NCBI GenBank assembly: GCA_030146615.1
Contig: JASLBL010000420.1
Span: 1 to 6,085 of the forward strand
Length of the DNA stretch: 6,085 bases
Direction of reading: 5' to 3'
Origin: Actinomycetes bacterium
Lineage (GTDB): Bacteria; Actinomycetota; CALGFH01
The notes beneath the pieces were generated by a model. The model had not been told where the DNA came from. It did not search any database and saw only the letters and a program-made list of their open reading frames with translations. The translations under genes were made by a program, and so were the position numbers. The number at the start of each line of letters is the position of its first letter. Within the stretch, counting starts at the first letter, position 1. Of this stretch, positions 1-5,585 are shown one piece after another.

Positions 1-18
1 ATCCGCACCCCGCCCGCC

Positions 19-123
19 CTAGAGCCCGGAGGTGGAGCGGGGGTAGGCGACCTCGGGGTCGGTGGCCACGTTGACGAGGTAGGGGACGCCGGCGTCGAAG
101 GCGCGGCGCAGGGCCGGGGCCAG
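19..123 (-). pseudogene. C-terminal tail of an acetolactate-synthase-like enzyme (inverted second copy, 5'-truncated)
   Basis: On the minus strand, 34 codons followed by TAG (complement of 19-21) encode a peptide ending in AYPRSTSGL. It is identical in protein sequence to the last 34 residues of the plus-strand copy at 590-694. At DNA level 101 of 105 bases match, and all four differences are synonymous C/G changes at third codon positions. Reading upstream on the minus strand past about 131, homology to the enzyme stops, because the sequence becomes the plus-strand copy. This is therefore a remnant or a join, not a working gene. After its stop, a GTG CGG (complement of about 8-3) lies roughly where the ATG CGA of the nucleotidyltransferase gene follows the plus copy, which hints that this copy once had the same downstream neighbour. 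A paralogue, a related-strain sequence joined during assembly, or a real inversion are all possible. Confidence 0.7.
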
Positions 124-131
124 CCCGGCCG
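19..131. repeat. Left arm of an imperfect inverted repeat (pairs with 582-694)
   Basis: The reverse complement of 19-123 matches 590-694 at 101 of 105 positions. Similarity extends 8 more bases inward (7 of 8 matching) through a self-complementary CGGCCG, where it ends. The spacer between the arms is about 450 bases. The arms cover the 3' end of the same coding sequence in opposite orientations, so this is a duplication or join of gene ends rather than a designed stem. Confidence 0.85.
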
Positions 132-694
132 ACCCCATCCACCCGGCCCGGGTCTACGGGGAGCTGCTCCGGGTCCTGGCCGACGACGCGGTCGTGATCG
201 GCGACGGCGGCGACTTCGTCTCGTTCGCCGGCCGGTTCGTGGAGCCGGCCCGGCCAGGCAACTGGCTCGACCCGGGGCCCTACGGCTGCCTCGGCACCGG
301 CCTCGGCTACGCCATCGCCGCCCGCCTGGCCCGCCCCTCGGCCCAGGTCGTGCTCCTGCTGGGCGACGGCGCGGCCGGGTTCTCCCTGATGGACACCGAC
401 ACCCTGGTCCGCCACGGCCTGCCGGTGGTGATCGTCTGCGGCAACAACGGCATCTGGGGCCTGGAGAAGCACCCCATGCGGATGCTCTACGGCTACGACG
501 TCGCCGCCGACCTCCAGCCCCAGTGCCGCTACGACCAGGTCGCCGAGGCCCTCGGGGCCGCCGGCGAGCTCGTCACCACCCCGGCCGAGCTGGCCCCGGC
601 CCTGCGCCGGGCCTTCGACGCCGGCGTCCCCTACCTGGTCAACGTGGCCACCGACCCCGAGGTCGCCTACCCCCGCTCCACCTCCGGCCTGTAG
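125..694 (+). CDS. Acetolactate-synthase-like ThDP-dependent enzyme, C-terminal domain (5'-truncated)
   Basis: The frame from about 125 to TAG at 692-694 gives 189 residues forming the C-terminal ThDP-binding domain of the acetolactate synthase / pyruvate oxidase family. The family's enzymes condense or decarboxylate 2-oxo acids; acetolactate synthase starts branched-chain amino acid synthesis. The cofactor signature is clear: GDG at fragment residues 80-82 (362-370), 24 residues, then NN at 107-108 (443-448), which binds Mg2+ and diphosphate. Upstream DPIHPARVYGELL and GDGGDF and the YPRST-type ending are typical of actinobacterial members. A full enzyme is about 540-560 residues, so the N-terminal and central domains are missing. 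They are cut at the inverted join near 124, not at the window edge. GTG at 194 is only an internal open-frame start, since homology precedes it. Exact substrate is uncertain. Confidence 0.85.
   Translation, partial: PADPIHPARVYGELLRVLADDAVVIGDGGDFVSFAGRFVEPARPGNWLDPGPYGCLGTGLGYAIAARLARPSAQVVLLLGDGAAGFSLMDTDTLVRHGLPVVIVCGNNGIWGLEKHPMRMLYGYDVAADLQPQCRYDQVAEALGAAGELVTTPAELAPALRRAFDAGVPYLVNVATDPEVAYPRSTSGL
582..694. repeat. Right arm of an imperfect inverted repeat (pairs with 19-131)
   Basis: This is the 3' end of the acetolactate-synthase-like gene, present again in inverted orientation at 19-131. The arms differ at four synonymous third positions within 590-694 (CGG/CGC, CTG/CTC, GGC/GGG, CTG/CTC). 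Confidence 0.85.
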
Positions 695-703
695 CCGGCC
701 GCG

Positions 704-1720
704 ATGCGAGCCCGGGAAGCCCGCGCGGTGGCGGCCCGCTGGGTCCAGGAGCACGCGGCCGAGGTCCCCGGCTACGCCGGCGCCCTCCTGGGCGGGTCGG
801 TGGCCTGGCTTCCCGGTGACGCCGAGCTGCCCCGGACCTCCGACGTCGACCTGATGGTCGTCACCGACGACCCGGACGCCGGGCCGGCGCGCGGCAAGCG
901 CCGCTACGGCGGCCTCCTGCTCGAGGTGACCCTCCAGCCGTGGCGCGAGCTCCGGTCGCCCGAGCAGGTGCTGTCCTCCTACCACCTGGCCGGGCTGCTC
1001 CGGCCCGGCACCGTCCTGGCCGACCCCAGCGGCCGCCTGGCCCGGCTCCAGGCGGCCACGGCCGGCCGCTATGCCAGCCGGGCCTGGGTCCGCCGCCGCT
1101 GCCGGGACGCCGAACAGCGCATCCTGGGCGGCCTCGACCGCCTCGACCCGTCGGCGCCGCTGCCCGCCCAGGTGCTGGCCTGGCTGTTCCCGACCGGGGT
1201 GACCACCCACGTCCTGCTCACCGCCGGCCTGCGGAACCCGACCATCCGGCTGCGCTATGTGGCCGTCCGGTCGCTGCTCGACGACTACGGCCAGGGGGCG
1301 TTCCACGAGGAGCTGCTTGCCCTGCTCGGCTGCGCCCGGCTGACCCGCGAGCGGGTCGGGCAGCACCTGGCGGCGATGACGGCCGCGTTCGACGCCGCCG
1401 CGGCCACCGAACGGGCCCCGTTCCCGTTCGCCTCCGACATCACCCCGGCGGCCCGGCCGATCGCCGTCGACGGCGGCCGCGCCCTGCTCGACCAGGGCCA
1501 CCACCGCGAGGCGGTCTTCTGGATCGCCGCCACCCATGCCCGCTGCCTGCTGACCCTGGCCCGCGAGACCGACCCCGGGTTCGCGGCCCTGCTCGGCGAC
1601 CTCGGCGTCGCCTCCCCGGCCGACCTGGGCCGGCGGGCCACGGAGGTGCGGGCCTTCATGCCCCGCCTCCGGCGGGTCGCCGGGACGATCCTGGCCGCCA
1701 ACCCCGGCATCGTCGACTGA
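704..1720 (+). CDS. Nucleotidyltransferase-fold protein (unassigned substrate)
   Basis: This intact 338-residue protein has a minimal polymerase-beta-like nucleotidyltransferase signature at its N-terminus. GGS lies at residues 30-32, then SDVDL with D47 and D49 as the probable metal-binding acids, and E74 in the following strand (LLLEVTLQPW) is a candidate third carboxylate. Enzymes of this fold transfer a nucleotide from NTP to an antibiotic, protein or RNA; nothing here identifies the acceptor. The remaining 250 residues are rich in alanine, leucine and arginine, look helical, and carry no motif I recognise. The protein is soluble, with no signal peptide or membrane segment. ATG at 704 lies 9 bases after the acetolactate-synthase stop with no clear Shine-Dalgarno, suggesting translational coupling; GTG at 728 is an alternative start. 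It ends 6 bases from the convergent DUF559 gene. The fold call is fairly firm; the function is unknown. Confidence 0.8.
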   Translation: MRAREARAVAARWVQEHAAEVPGYAGALLGGSVAWLPGDAELPRTSDVDLMVVTDDPDAGPARGKRRYGGLLLEVTLQPWRELRSPEQVLSSYHLAGLLRPGTVLADPSGRLARLQAATAGRYASRAWVRRRCRDAEQRILGGLDRLDPSAPLPAQVLAWLFPTGVTTHVLLTAGLRNPTIRLRYVAVRSLLDDYGQGAFHEELLALLGCARLTRERVGQHLAAMTAAFDAAAATERAPFPFASDITPAARPIAVDGGRALLDQGHHREAVFWIAATHARCLLTLARETDPGFAALLGDLGVASPADLGRRATEVRAFMPRLRRVAGTILAANPGIVD

Positions 1721-1726
1721 CCGGCG

Positions 1727-2191
1727 CTAGGCGCCCTCCAGGCCGGCGACCCGGTGGCCGAGGAGGTAATGACGGACCTCCTCGGCGCAGCGCCAGGGGT
1801 TGGTGAACACCTCGTCGCCGGCGAAGCGGAGCACGGCGTAGCCCTGGGCGACCAGATAGCGGTCGCGGCGCCGCTCGCGGACGACCTGGTCGGAGCTGGC
1901 CCGGACCGGGCCCTCGCCGTCGATCTCGACCACCACCCGGGGCAGGACGAGGAAGTCGACCCGGTAGGGTCCGATCTTGCAGTTGGGCTCGACCCGGGTG
2001 CCGTCGGGCGCCTCGGGGAGCCAGGCGGCCAGCCACAGGCGGGCCAGGGGGCGCTCGACCCGGCCGAGCAGGCGGCGGGCGTCGGGGTCGGCCTTGGCCA
2101 GGAGCTCGACCATGGCGGCGCCGAGGGCGGCCCCCACCGGCTGCGGCCCTCGCGGTCCTTCGTCGCCGCGTCCGGCGACCGGTTGCTGCAC
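1727..2191 (-). CDS. DUF559 / PD-(D/E)XK nuclease-like protein
   Basis: The protein is about 154 residues. Its second half reads as a DUF559-type domain, related to the very-short-patch-repair and restriction-endonuclease-like fold: YRVDFLVLP (D81 counted from the GTG at 2197), the VVVEIDG strand with E91 and D93, then a basic helix RERRRDRYLVAQGY and the strand VLRFAGDEVF with NPW. The spaced acids on adjacent strands fit a PD-(D/E)XK metal site, but nuclease activity is inferred only from the fold. Two GTG starts are possible. The one at 2191 has AGGGGAG at a sensible distance, whereas the one at 2197 sits almost on top of it, so 2191 is preferred. The first 25 or so residues are low-complexity and poorly supported. 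The gene is divergent from the Nramp-like gene and convergent with the nucleotidyltransferase. No methylase partner is visible. Confidence 0.78.
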   Translation of the reverse strand: MQQPVAGRGDEGPRGPQPVGAALGAAMVELLAKADPDARRLLGRVERPLARLWLAAWLPEAPDGTRVEPNCKIGPYRVDFLVLPRVVVEIDGEGPVRASSDQVVRERRRDRYLVAQGYAVLRFAGDEVFTNPWRCAEEVRHYLLGHRVAGLEGA

Positions 2192-2245
2192 TGGCACTCC
2201 CCTGCTCGGCCCGTACGCGCGTGAGGCTTGGCAAGGTAAGGCTTC

Positions 2246-2282
2246 AGTATAACTACAACTTTGTAACTACACTAGTGTGGTT
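2246..2282. promoter_or_regulatory. AT-rich palindromic island in the divergent control region (candidate -10 and operator)
   Basis: This is the only AT-rich stretch of any length in the window. The minus strand reads TATACT at 2251-2246, a good -10 hexamer about 55 bases upstream of the DUF559 GTG; no strong -35 accompanies it. Two inverted repeats lie beside it: TACAA-CT-TTGTA (2254-2265), and ACACTAGTGT (2269-2278), which widens to an 18-base palindrome with one mismatched pair (2265-2282). AACTACA occurs twice as a direct repeat (2251 and 2265). Placement between divergent genes suggests a shared operator, but no regulator is identified. Confidence 0.45.
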
Positions 2283-2334
2283 TGCACCGGTGGTCCGGCT
2301 CGACCTGACCTCCGCCAAGGCGACCCTGCAAGGC

Positions 2335-2364
2335 TTGCCAGATGCCCGGCTTTGGTGTCATATC
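2335..2364 (+). promoter_or_regulatory. Possible promoter of the Nramp-like gene
   Basis: TTGCCA (2335-2340, 5 of 6 to the -35 consensus) is followed after 18 bases by CATATC (2359-2364, weak), preceded by TG in the extended -10 position. Transcription would then start near 2371, inside the hairpin that follows. The support is only pattern matching. Confidence 0.25.
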
Positions 2365-2366
2365 CC

Positions 2367-2390
2367 GCCAACGCCGAGGCCGGCGTTGGC
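2367..2390 (+). promoter_or_regulatory. Perfect 10-bp hairpin in the leader of the Nramp-like gene
   Basis: GCCAACGCCG (2367-2376), loop AGGC (2377-2380) and CGGCGTTGGC (2381-2390) form an uninterrupted 10-bp stem with a 4-base loop. It ends 10 bases before the Shine-Dalgarno and 24 bases before the ATG. There is no U-tract, so it is not an ordinary intrinsic terminator. It could be a transcript-stabilising stem, an RNA control element or a protein-binding site. Confidence 0.4.
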
Positions 2391-2414
2391 ATCCGTCGTG
2401 GAAGGGAGCCATCG

Positions 2415-3956
2415 ATGGAAGCGTCTTCCGCAGGAGCCGGGGCGCCACAGGCGCCACCCACCAAAGAGACCTGGCCGCTCGGGGTCAGTCGGCCGCCGCT
2501 GGGGGTCGATGATCTTCCCGCGCCCGAGGAGGTCTTCAACGCGCGGCGGATCGGCCTCAAGGAGACCGTCACCCTGGTCATCGGGCCGAGCCTGATCGCG
2601 CTCGGCCTGTCCATCGGCAGCGGCGAGTGGCTGCTCGCGCCGCTGGCGATCGGACAGAATGGCTGGACCGGGATCGGCTTCGTGGCGCTGGTCTCGATTC
2701 TGCTTCAGGCCCTCTACAACATGGAGATCGGCCGCTATGTGCTGGCCACCGGCGAGGTGCCCTCGATCGGCTTCGGGCGGGTCCCGCCGGGGCTCTTCAT
2801 CGGGACGATCCTGGCCATTGTGCTGTTCTACCTGGCCTTCATCACCGGGGGCTGGGCCGCCGGCGCCGGCGACGGGCTGTTCACGTTGATCTCGGGCGAC
2901 ATCCCGGGGCCCGAGGACCGCACCGCGTCGCGCTGGCTGGCCGTCGCCCTCATGGCCACGGTCTTTGTCATCACCCTGTTCGGGCGCAAGATCTCGCGGA
3001 CGATGGAACTGACCAGCTGGGTGCTGGTCGTGTTCATCCTGGTCACCCTGATCATCGCGGCCATCGTCATCGTGCCGCTGTCCCAGTGGGGTGAGGGGAT
3101 CGTCGGGCTGTTCCGCCCGGCGCTCCCACCCGAGGGGGTCGACGCGACCGACCTCGGCGCGGTGGCCGGGTTCGCGGCCATGGCGTCGGGCCTGAACTTC
3201 GTGTTCATGAACTACTACCGCGACAAGGGCTATGGGATGGGCAGCCGGACCGGCTACATCCCGGCCCTGCTCGGCGGCGAGAAGCACGAGGTCGCCGCGG
3301 TGGGCACGACCTTCCGGGAGACGCCCGAGAACACGGCCATGTGGCGGCGCTGGTGGCGGTTCCTGGTCCTGGAGATGTGGGTCGTGTTCGTGCCGGGGGC
3401 GCTGATCGGCATCCTCATGCCCGGCATCTTGGTCAGCCACGTCCTGTCGCAGACCGGGACCGAGCCGACCCGGGCGTCGATGCCGACCTATGTGGCCGCC
3501 CAGCTGGAGCAGATGGGCGAGCCGCGCATCTGGTACTGGTGGGCGTTGCTGGTCGGGTTCCTGATCCTGTTCACCACCCAGGTGGTGGTCTTCGAGATGC
3601 TGGTGCGCAATCTGGTCGACGCCCTGTACGGGTCCAGCGCCGGGTTCCGGCGCATGATCGGCGGTGACCCGCGCCGCTTCTACTACCCGTTCATGGTCGT
3701 GCTGGCCATCGTCATCTCGCTGATCATCTTCCAGGCCCTGCCGACCGAGCTGGTCCAGTGGTCGGCCAACATGTCCAACCTGGCCGCGATCATCATCCCG
3801 TTCTTCCTCATGTACCTGATCAGCAAGCTGCCGCGGCCGGCCAAGGGCCGCTGGTGGTCCTATGTCGTCCTCGGCGTGGTGGTCGTGTACTTCGGGTTCT
3901 TCTTCGCCAACTTCCTGACCAGCCAGCTCACCGGCGGCGACCTCTCGTTCTGGTAG
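2415..3956 (+). CDS. Nramp-superfamily transporter with altered metal-site motifs
   Basis: The 513-residue protein is dominated by hydrophobic segments, about 11 by eye, starting near residues 53, 84, 124, 174, 197, 246, 316, 373, 424, 452 and 481, after a soluble tail of about 50 residues. The first segment carries GPSLIALGLSIGSGEWLLAP, the layout of Nramp helix 1. Where classical Mn/Fe Nramps have DPGN, this protein has GSGE (68-71). In the helix-6 region the usual MPH motif aligns with MAS (256-258), followed by NYYRDKGYGMG. These fit a divergent branch of the divalent-metal-transporter family; the transported ion is unknown. ATG at 2415 is chosen because GAAGGGAG (2401-2408) sits 6 bases upstream and the 46 codons before it in frame are not membrane-like. 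It is divergent from the DUF559 gene and convergent with the permease remnant 12 bases downstream. Confidence 0.85.
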   Translation: MEASSAGAGAPQAPPTKETWPLGVSRPPLGVDDLPAPEEVFNARRIGLKETVTLVIGPSLIALGLSIGSGEWLLAPLAIGQNGWTGIGFVALVSILLQALYNMEIGRYVLATGEVPSIGFGRVPPGLFIGTILAIVLFYLAFITGGWAAGAGDGLFTLISGDIPGPEDRTASRWLAVALMATVFVITLFGRKISRTMELTSWVLVVFILVTLIIAAIVIVPLSQWGEGIVGLFRPALPPEGVDATDLGAVAGFAAMASGLNFVFMNYYRDKGYGMGSRTGYIPALLGGEKHEVAAVGTTFRETPENTAMWRRWWRFLVLEMWVVFVPGALIGILMPGILVSHVLSQTGTEPTRASMPTYVAAQLEQMGEPRIWYWWALLVGFLILFTTQVVVFEMLVRNLVDALYGSSAGFRRMIGGDPRRFYYPFMVVLAIVISLIIFQALPTELVQWSANMSNLAAIIIPFFLMYLISKLPRPAKGRWWSYVVLGVVVVYFGFFFANFLTSQLTGGDLSFW

Positions 3957-3985
3957 CCGGCCGGGTCGTCACCCCTTGCGGCCGG
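3957..3985. terminator. Weak stem between convergent gene ends
   Basis: CCGGCCG (3957-3963) can pair with CGGCCGG (3979-3985) around a 15-base loop, directly after the Nramp-like stop and overlapping the stop of the permease remnant. There is no T-tract. Such motifs arise easily in sequence this GC-rich. Confidence 0.2.
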
Positions 3986-4220
3986 TGGTGGCGATCCCCT
4001 CCACGAGGTAGCGCTGGCCGAGGAAGAAGATGACCAGCATGGGCAGGGTGGCGACGACGCTGGCGGCGAGGACGACCTCCCACTGGCCCTCGCCACCCTG
4101 CCCGAACTGGTCGAGGATCACCTTGAGGCCCCGGGGCAGGGTGAACAGCGAGCTGTCGCGCAGGTAGATCAGCGGCCGCATGAGGTCGGTCCAGCTCGCC
4201 CTGAACTCGAAGATGAAGGT
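3969..4220 (-). pseudogene. MalG-type sugar ABC transporter permease, C-terminal remnant
   Basis: The minus strand encodes 83 residues ending at TGA (complement of 3969-3971). They match the C-terminus of carbohydrate-uptake ABC permeases of the MalG family: a TFIFEFRASWTDLMRPLIYL helix, the SSLFTLPRGLK segment, a VVLAASVVATLPMLVIFFL helix, then QRYLVEGIATTGRKG, the family's usual ending. A complete MalG protein is about 270-300 residues, so the N-terminal 200, including the EAA loop that contacts the ATPase, are absent. Immediately upstream the sequence becomes a MalF-type permease in a different frame. A TTG at 4223 would open the frame, but it falls at the junction with no Shine-Dalgarno. 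Probably non-functional, or an assembly join. Confidence 0.75.
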
Positions 4221-4224
4221 CAAC

Positions 4225-4494
4225 GATGAGGAACAGGAACAGGATCCCGACGGCCACCGCCGGGGTTATCACCGGCAGGTAGAAGATGGTCCGGAACAGC
4301 CCCGAGGCCCGCCCGACCCGCTGCAGCAGCAGGGCCAGGCCGAGGGAGACGGCCATGGCCATGGCCAGGGGCACGTGCAGGGCGGTGTAGAAGACGGTGT
4401 TGCCGAGGCTCTTGGCCACCGCCGGGTCCGACATGAGCTGGCGGTAGTTGTCGAGCCCGGTGAACTGCGGGGCGCTGATGACGTCGTACTCGGT
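4225..4494 (-). pseudogene. MalF/UgpA-type sugar ABC transporter permease, internal remnant
   Basis: The minus-strand frame running from 4494 down to 4225 encodes 90 residues typical of the first half of MalF-type permeases: TEYDVISAPQFTGLDNYRQL, then the helix NTVFYTALHVPLAMAMAVSL with ALLLQRV, then FRTIFYLPVITPAVAVGILFLFL. The first membrane helix and start codon are missing at one end. About 170 C-terminal residues, including the EAA loop, are missing at the other, where it runs into MalG sequence with a frame change. In intact operons malF directly precedes malG, so one deletion of roughly 1.1-1.2 kb would give this arrangement. No substrate-binding protein or ATPase gene is in the window. 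Confidence 0.75.
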
Positions 4495-5124
4495 GCGGGC
4501 GGCCGAGGTCGGGCTGCTCGACGTCCCGCTGCTGGCCGCCCACTGTGTCTGGGTCCGCCAGGCCGAGGTCGCGAGCATGGCCCGGGCCGGGGTGACCGTG
4601 GTCCACAACCCGGTGGCCAACATGATCCTCGCCTCGGGGGTGTGCCCGGTACCGGCCCTGCGCCAGGCCGGCATCCCGGTCGGCATCGGGACCGACGGGC
4701 CCGCCTCCACGACAGCCAGAACATGCTCGAGGCGATCAAGGCGGCCGCCCTGCTCCAGAAGGTGGCCAGGCTCGACCCGACCGCCCTGACCGCCGGCGAC
4801 GTGCTGGCCATGGCCACCCTGGAGGGGGCGCGGGCGCTCGGCCTTGACCGGTGGATCGGGTCGCTGGAGCCGGGCAAGCGGGCCGACGTGGTCCGGCTGC
4901 GGGGCGACCGGCCGGGCCTGGCGAATGTCCACGATCCCCGCCAGCAGGTCGTCTACTGCGCCTCGCCGTCCGACGTGGCCGACGTCTGGGTCGACGGGAC
5001 CCGCCGGGTCGCCGACGGGCGGCTGGTCGGCCACGACCTGGCGGCGCTGGTCGAGGCCAGCCGGCCGCTGGCCGCCGAGCTGGTCGCCAAGGCCCGGCTC
5101 GGCGGCTGGTCGCGGCTGGCCTGA
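4493..5124 (+). pseudogene. Amidohydrolase / nucleoside-deaminase family, C-terminal half with a frameshift
   Basis: This is the C-terminal half of a metal-dependent amidohydrolase of the TrzN / MtaD (SAH/MTA deaminase) / guanine-deaminase type. From about 4493 one frame gives VPLLAAHCVWV (catalytic-site His), VTVVHNPVANM, and IPVGIGTDGPAS, whose Asp is the family's metal ligand. At about 4709-4712 the frame is lost; the next frame continues at once with DSQNMLEAIKAAALLQKV, GSLEPGKRADVV and a normal end at TGA (5122-5124). The family usually has Asn after GTDGPAS or GTDGAAS, so AAC reduced to AC, a one-base loss, explains the break. The N-terminal half with the HxH motif is missing; the gene begins abruptly at a join with permease sequence of opposite orientation. 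The substrate cannot be assigned. Confidence 0.8.
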
Positions 5125-5128
5125 GGGG

Positions 5129-5458
5129 TCAGTCGCGGCCGAAGGCGCCGCTGGTCAGGGCGCGGCGGCCGGCCTCGGTCAGGAGCACGTAGTCGGAGGC
5201 GATCACGACGAGCTGGCGGCTGGCCAGCGAGCGGGCGACCTCGCGCCGGACCGGCCAGCGGGTGGCGTAGCCGTCGGCCGCCCCGAGCTGCTCCAGGGCC
5301 GCTTGCTCGGCGGCGTCGAGACCGTCGGTGGGGGACGGCCCTGGAGCGGCTTGGTGGGGCGCAGGGCGCTGGCGCGGCCGGAGCCGGAGGGTGGCTGCTC
5401 CGCGCAGCCCCCGGACGACGCGCCCGAGGAACCCGGGGGTGTCGCTGGCTTCTGCCAT
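5129..5458 (-). CDS. Hypothetical protein, possible winged-helix C-terminus
   Basis: This 109-residue protein is not one I recognise. The start at 5458 is supported by GGGAGG about 7 bases upstream on the minus strand. The first 45 residues are rich in Arg, Pro and Ala and look disordered. From residue 46, DGLDAAEQAALEQLGAADGY and REVARSLASRQLVVIASDYV followed by LLTEAGRRAL resembles the helix, recognition-helix and wing layout of small winged-helix proteins (the LTEAGRRAL ending is common there), but this is a weak resemblance. It is soluble, with no membrane helix. It ends 4 bases from the amidohydrolase remnant and diverges from the DUF397 gene across a 157-base gap, so it could be a DNA-binding regulator of that region; that is inference. 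Confidence 0.65.
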   Translation of the reverse strand: MAEASDTPGFLGRVVRGLRGAATLRLRPRQRPAPHQAAPGPSPTDGLDAAEQAALEQLGAADGYATRWPVRREVARSLASRQLVVIASDYVLLTEAGRRALTSGAFGRD

Positions 5459-5500
5459 TGAGGGCCTCCCGACAGCGTCCTGGCGGGGCCCGGTCCCGAT

Positions 5501-5530
5501 TTCGAGGAGCCGGGCTGACTGGGCTATGAT
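5501..5530 (+). promoter_or_regulatory. Candidate promoter of the DUF397 gene
   Basis: TATGAT (5525-5530, 5 of 6 to the -10 consensus) is preceded by TTCGAG (5501-5506) at 18 bases as a weak -35. The predicted start near 5537 leaves a leader of about 80 bases and places the first GCCAAGTGCA repeat right at the transcription start. Confidence 0.4.
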
Positions 5531-5537
5531 CCGCAAT

Positions 5538-5585
5538 GCCAAGTGCAGATGCAACTGCTGCGGCCAAGTGCAAGCGGCCAATGCA
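5538..5585 (+). repeat. Three GCCAAGTGCA-type direct repeats upstream of the DUF397 gene
   Basis: GCCAAGTGCA occurs at 5538-5547 and 5563-5572, and GCCAATGCA (one base shorter) at 5577-5585. A further TGCA lies at 5550-5553. They sit between the candidate -10 and the Shine-Dalgarno, a position where a bound protein would block transcription. They could be an operator for the neighbouring XRE/DUF5753-type regulator or for another factor. Confidence 0.45.

Noticed and set aside
523..1806. Plus-strand open frames overlapping the ThDP enzyme and nucleotidyltransferase genes in another frame (523-819, 940-1806)
   Set aside because: They are Pro/Arg/Gly-rich out-of-frame readings with no motifs, and they overlap genes with clear family signatures.
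1754..2234. Open frames on both strands overlapping the DUF559 gene
   Set aside because: Only the 1727-2191 minus frame shows the conserved VDF, VEIDG and RDRYLVAQGY pattern; the others are low-complexity shadows.
2228..2253. TTGGCA and TATAAC as a plus-strand promoter
   Set aside because: The spacer is only 14 bases, too short for a standard sigma-70-type promoter.
2281..2414. Metal-sensing riboswitch (yybP-ykoY or M-box type) ahead of the transporter
   Set aside because: I could not match the conserved core sequences of either class; only a simple hairpin is supported.
2358..3440. Long open frame on the minus strand opposite the Nramp-like gene
   Set aside because: Its translation is Arg/Asp/Pro/His-rich with no family resemblance. 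It is the antisense of a clearly coding membrane protein, and such frames are expected at this GC content.
4350..4375. Tandem GGCCAT repeat
   Set aside because: It encodes the alternating Ala-Met stretch of a permease membrane helix and is explained by coding.
3969..5124. A functional sugar-uptake plus deaminase operon
   Set aside because: The permease parts are truncated, the amidohydrolase faces the other way and is frameshifted, and no binding protein or ATPase is present.
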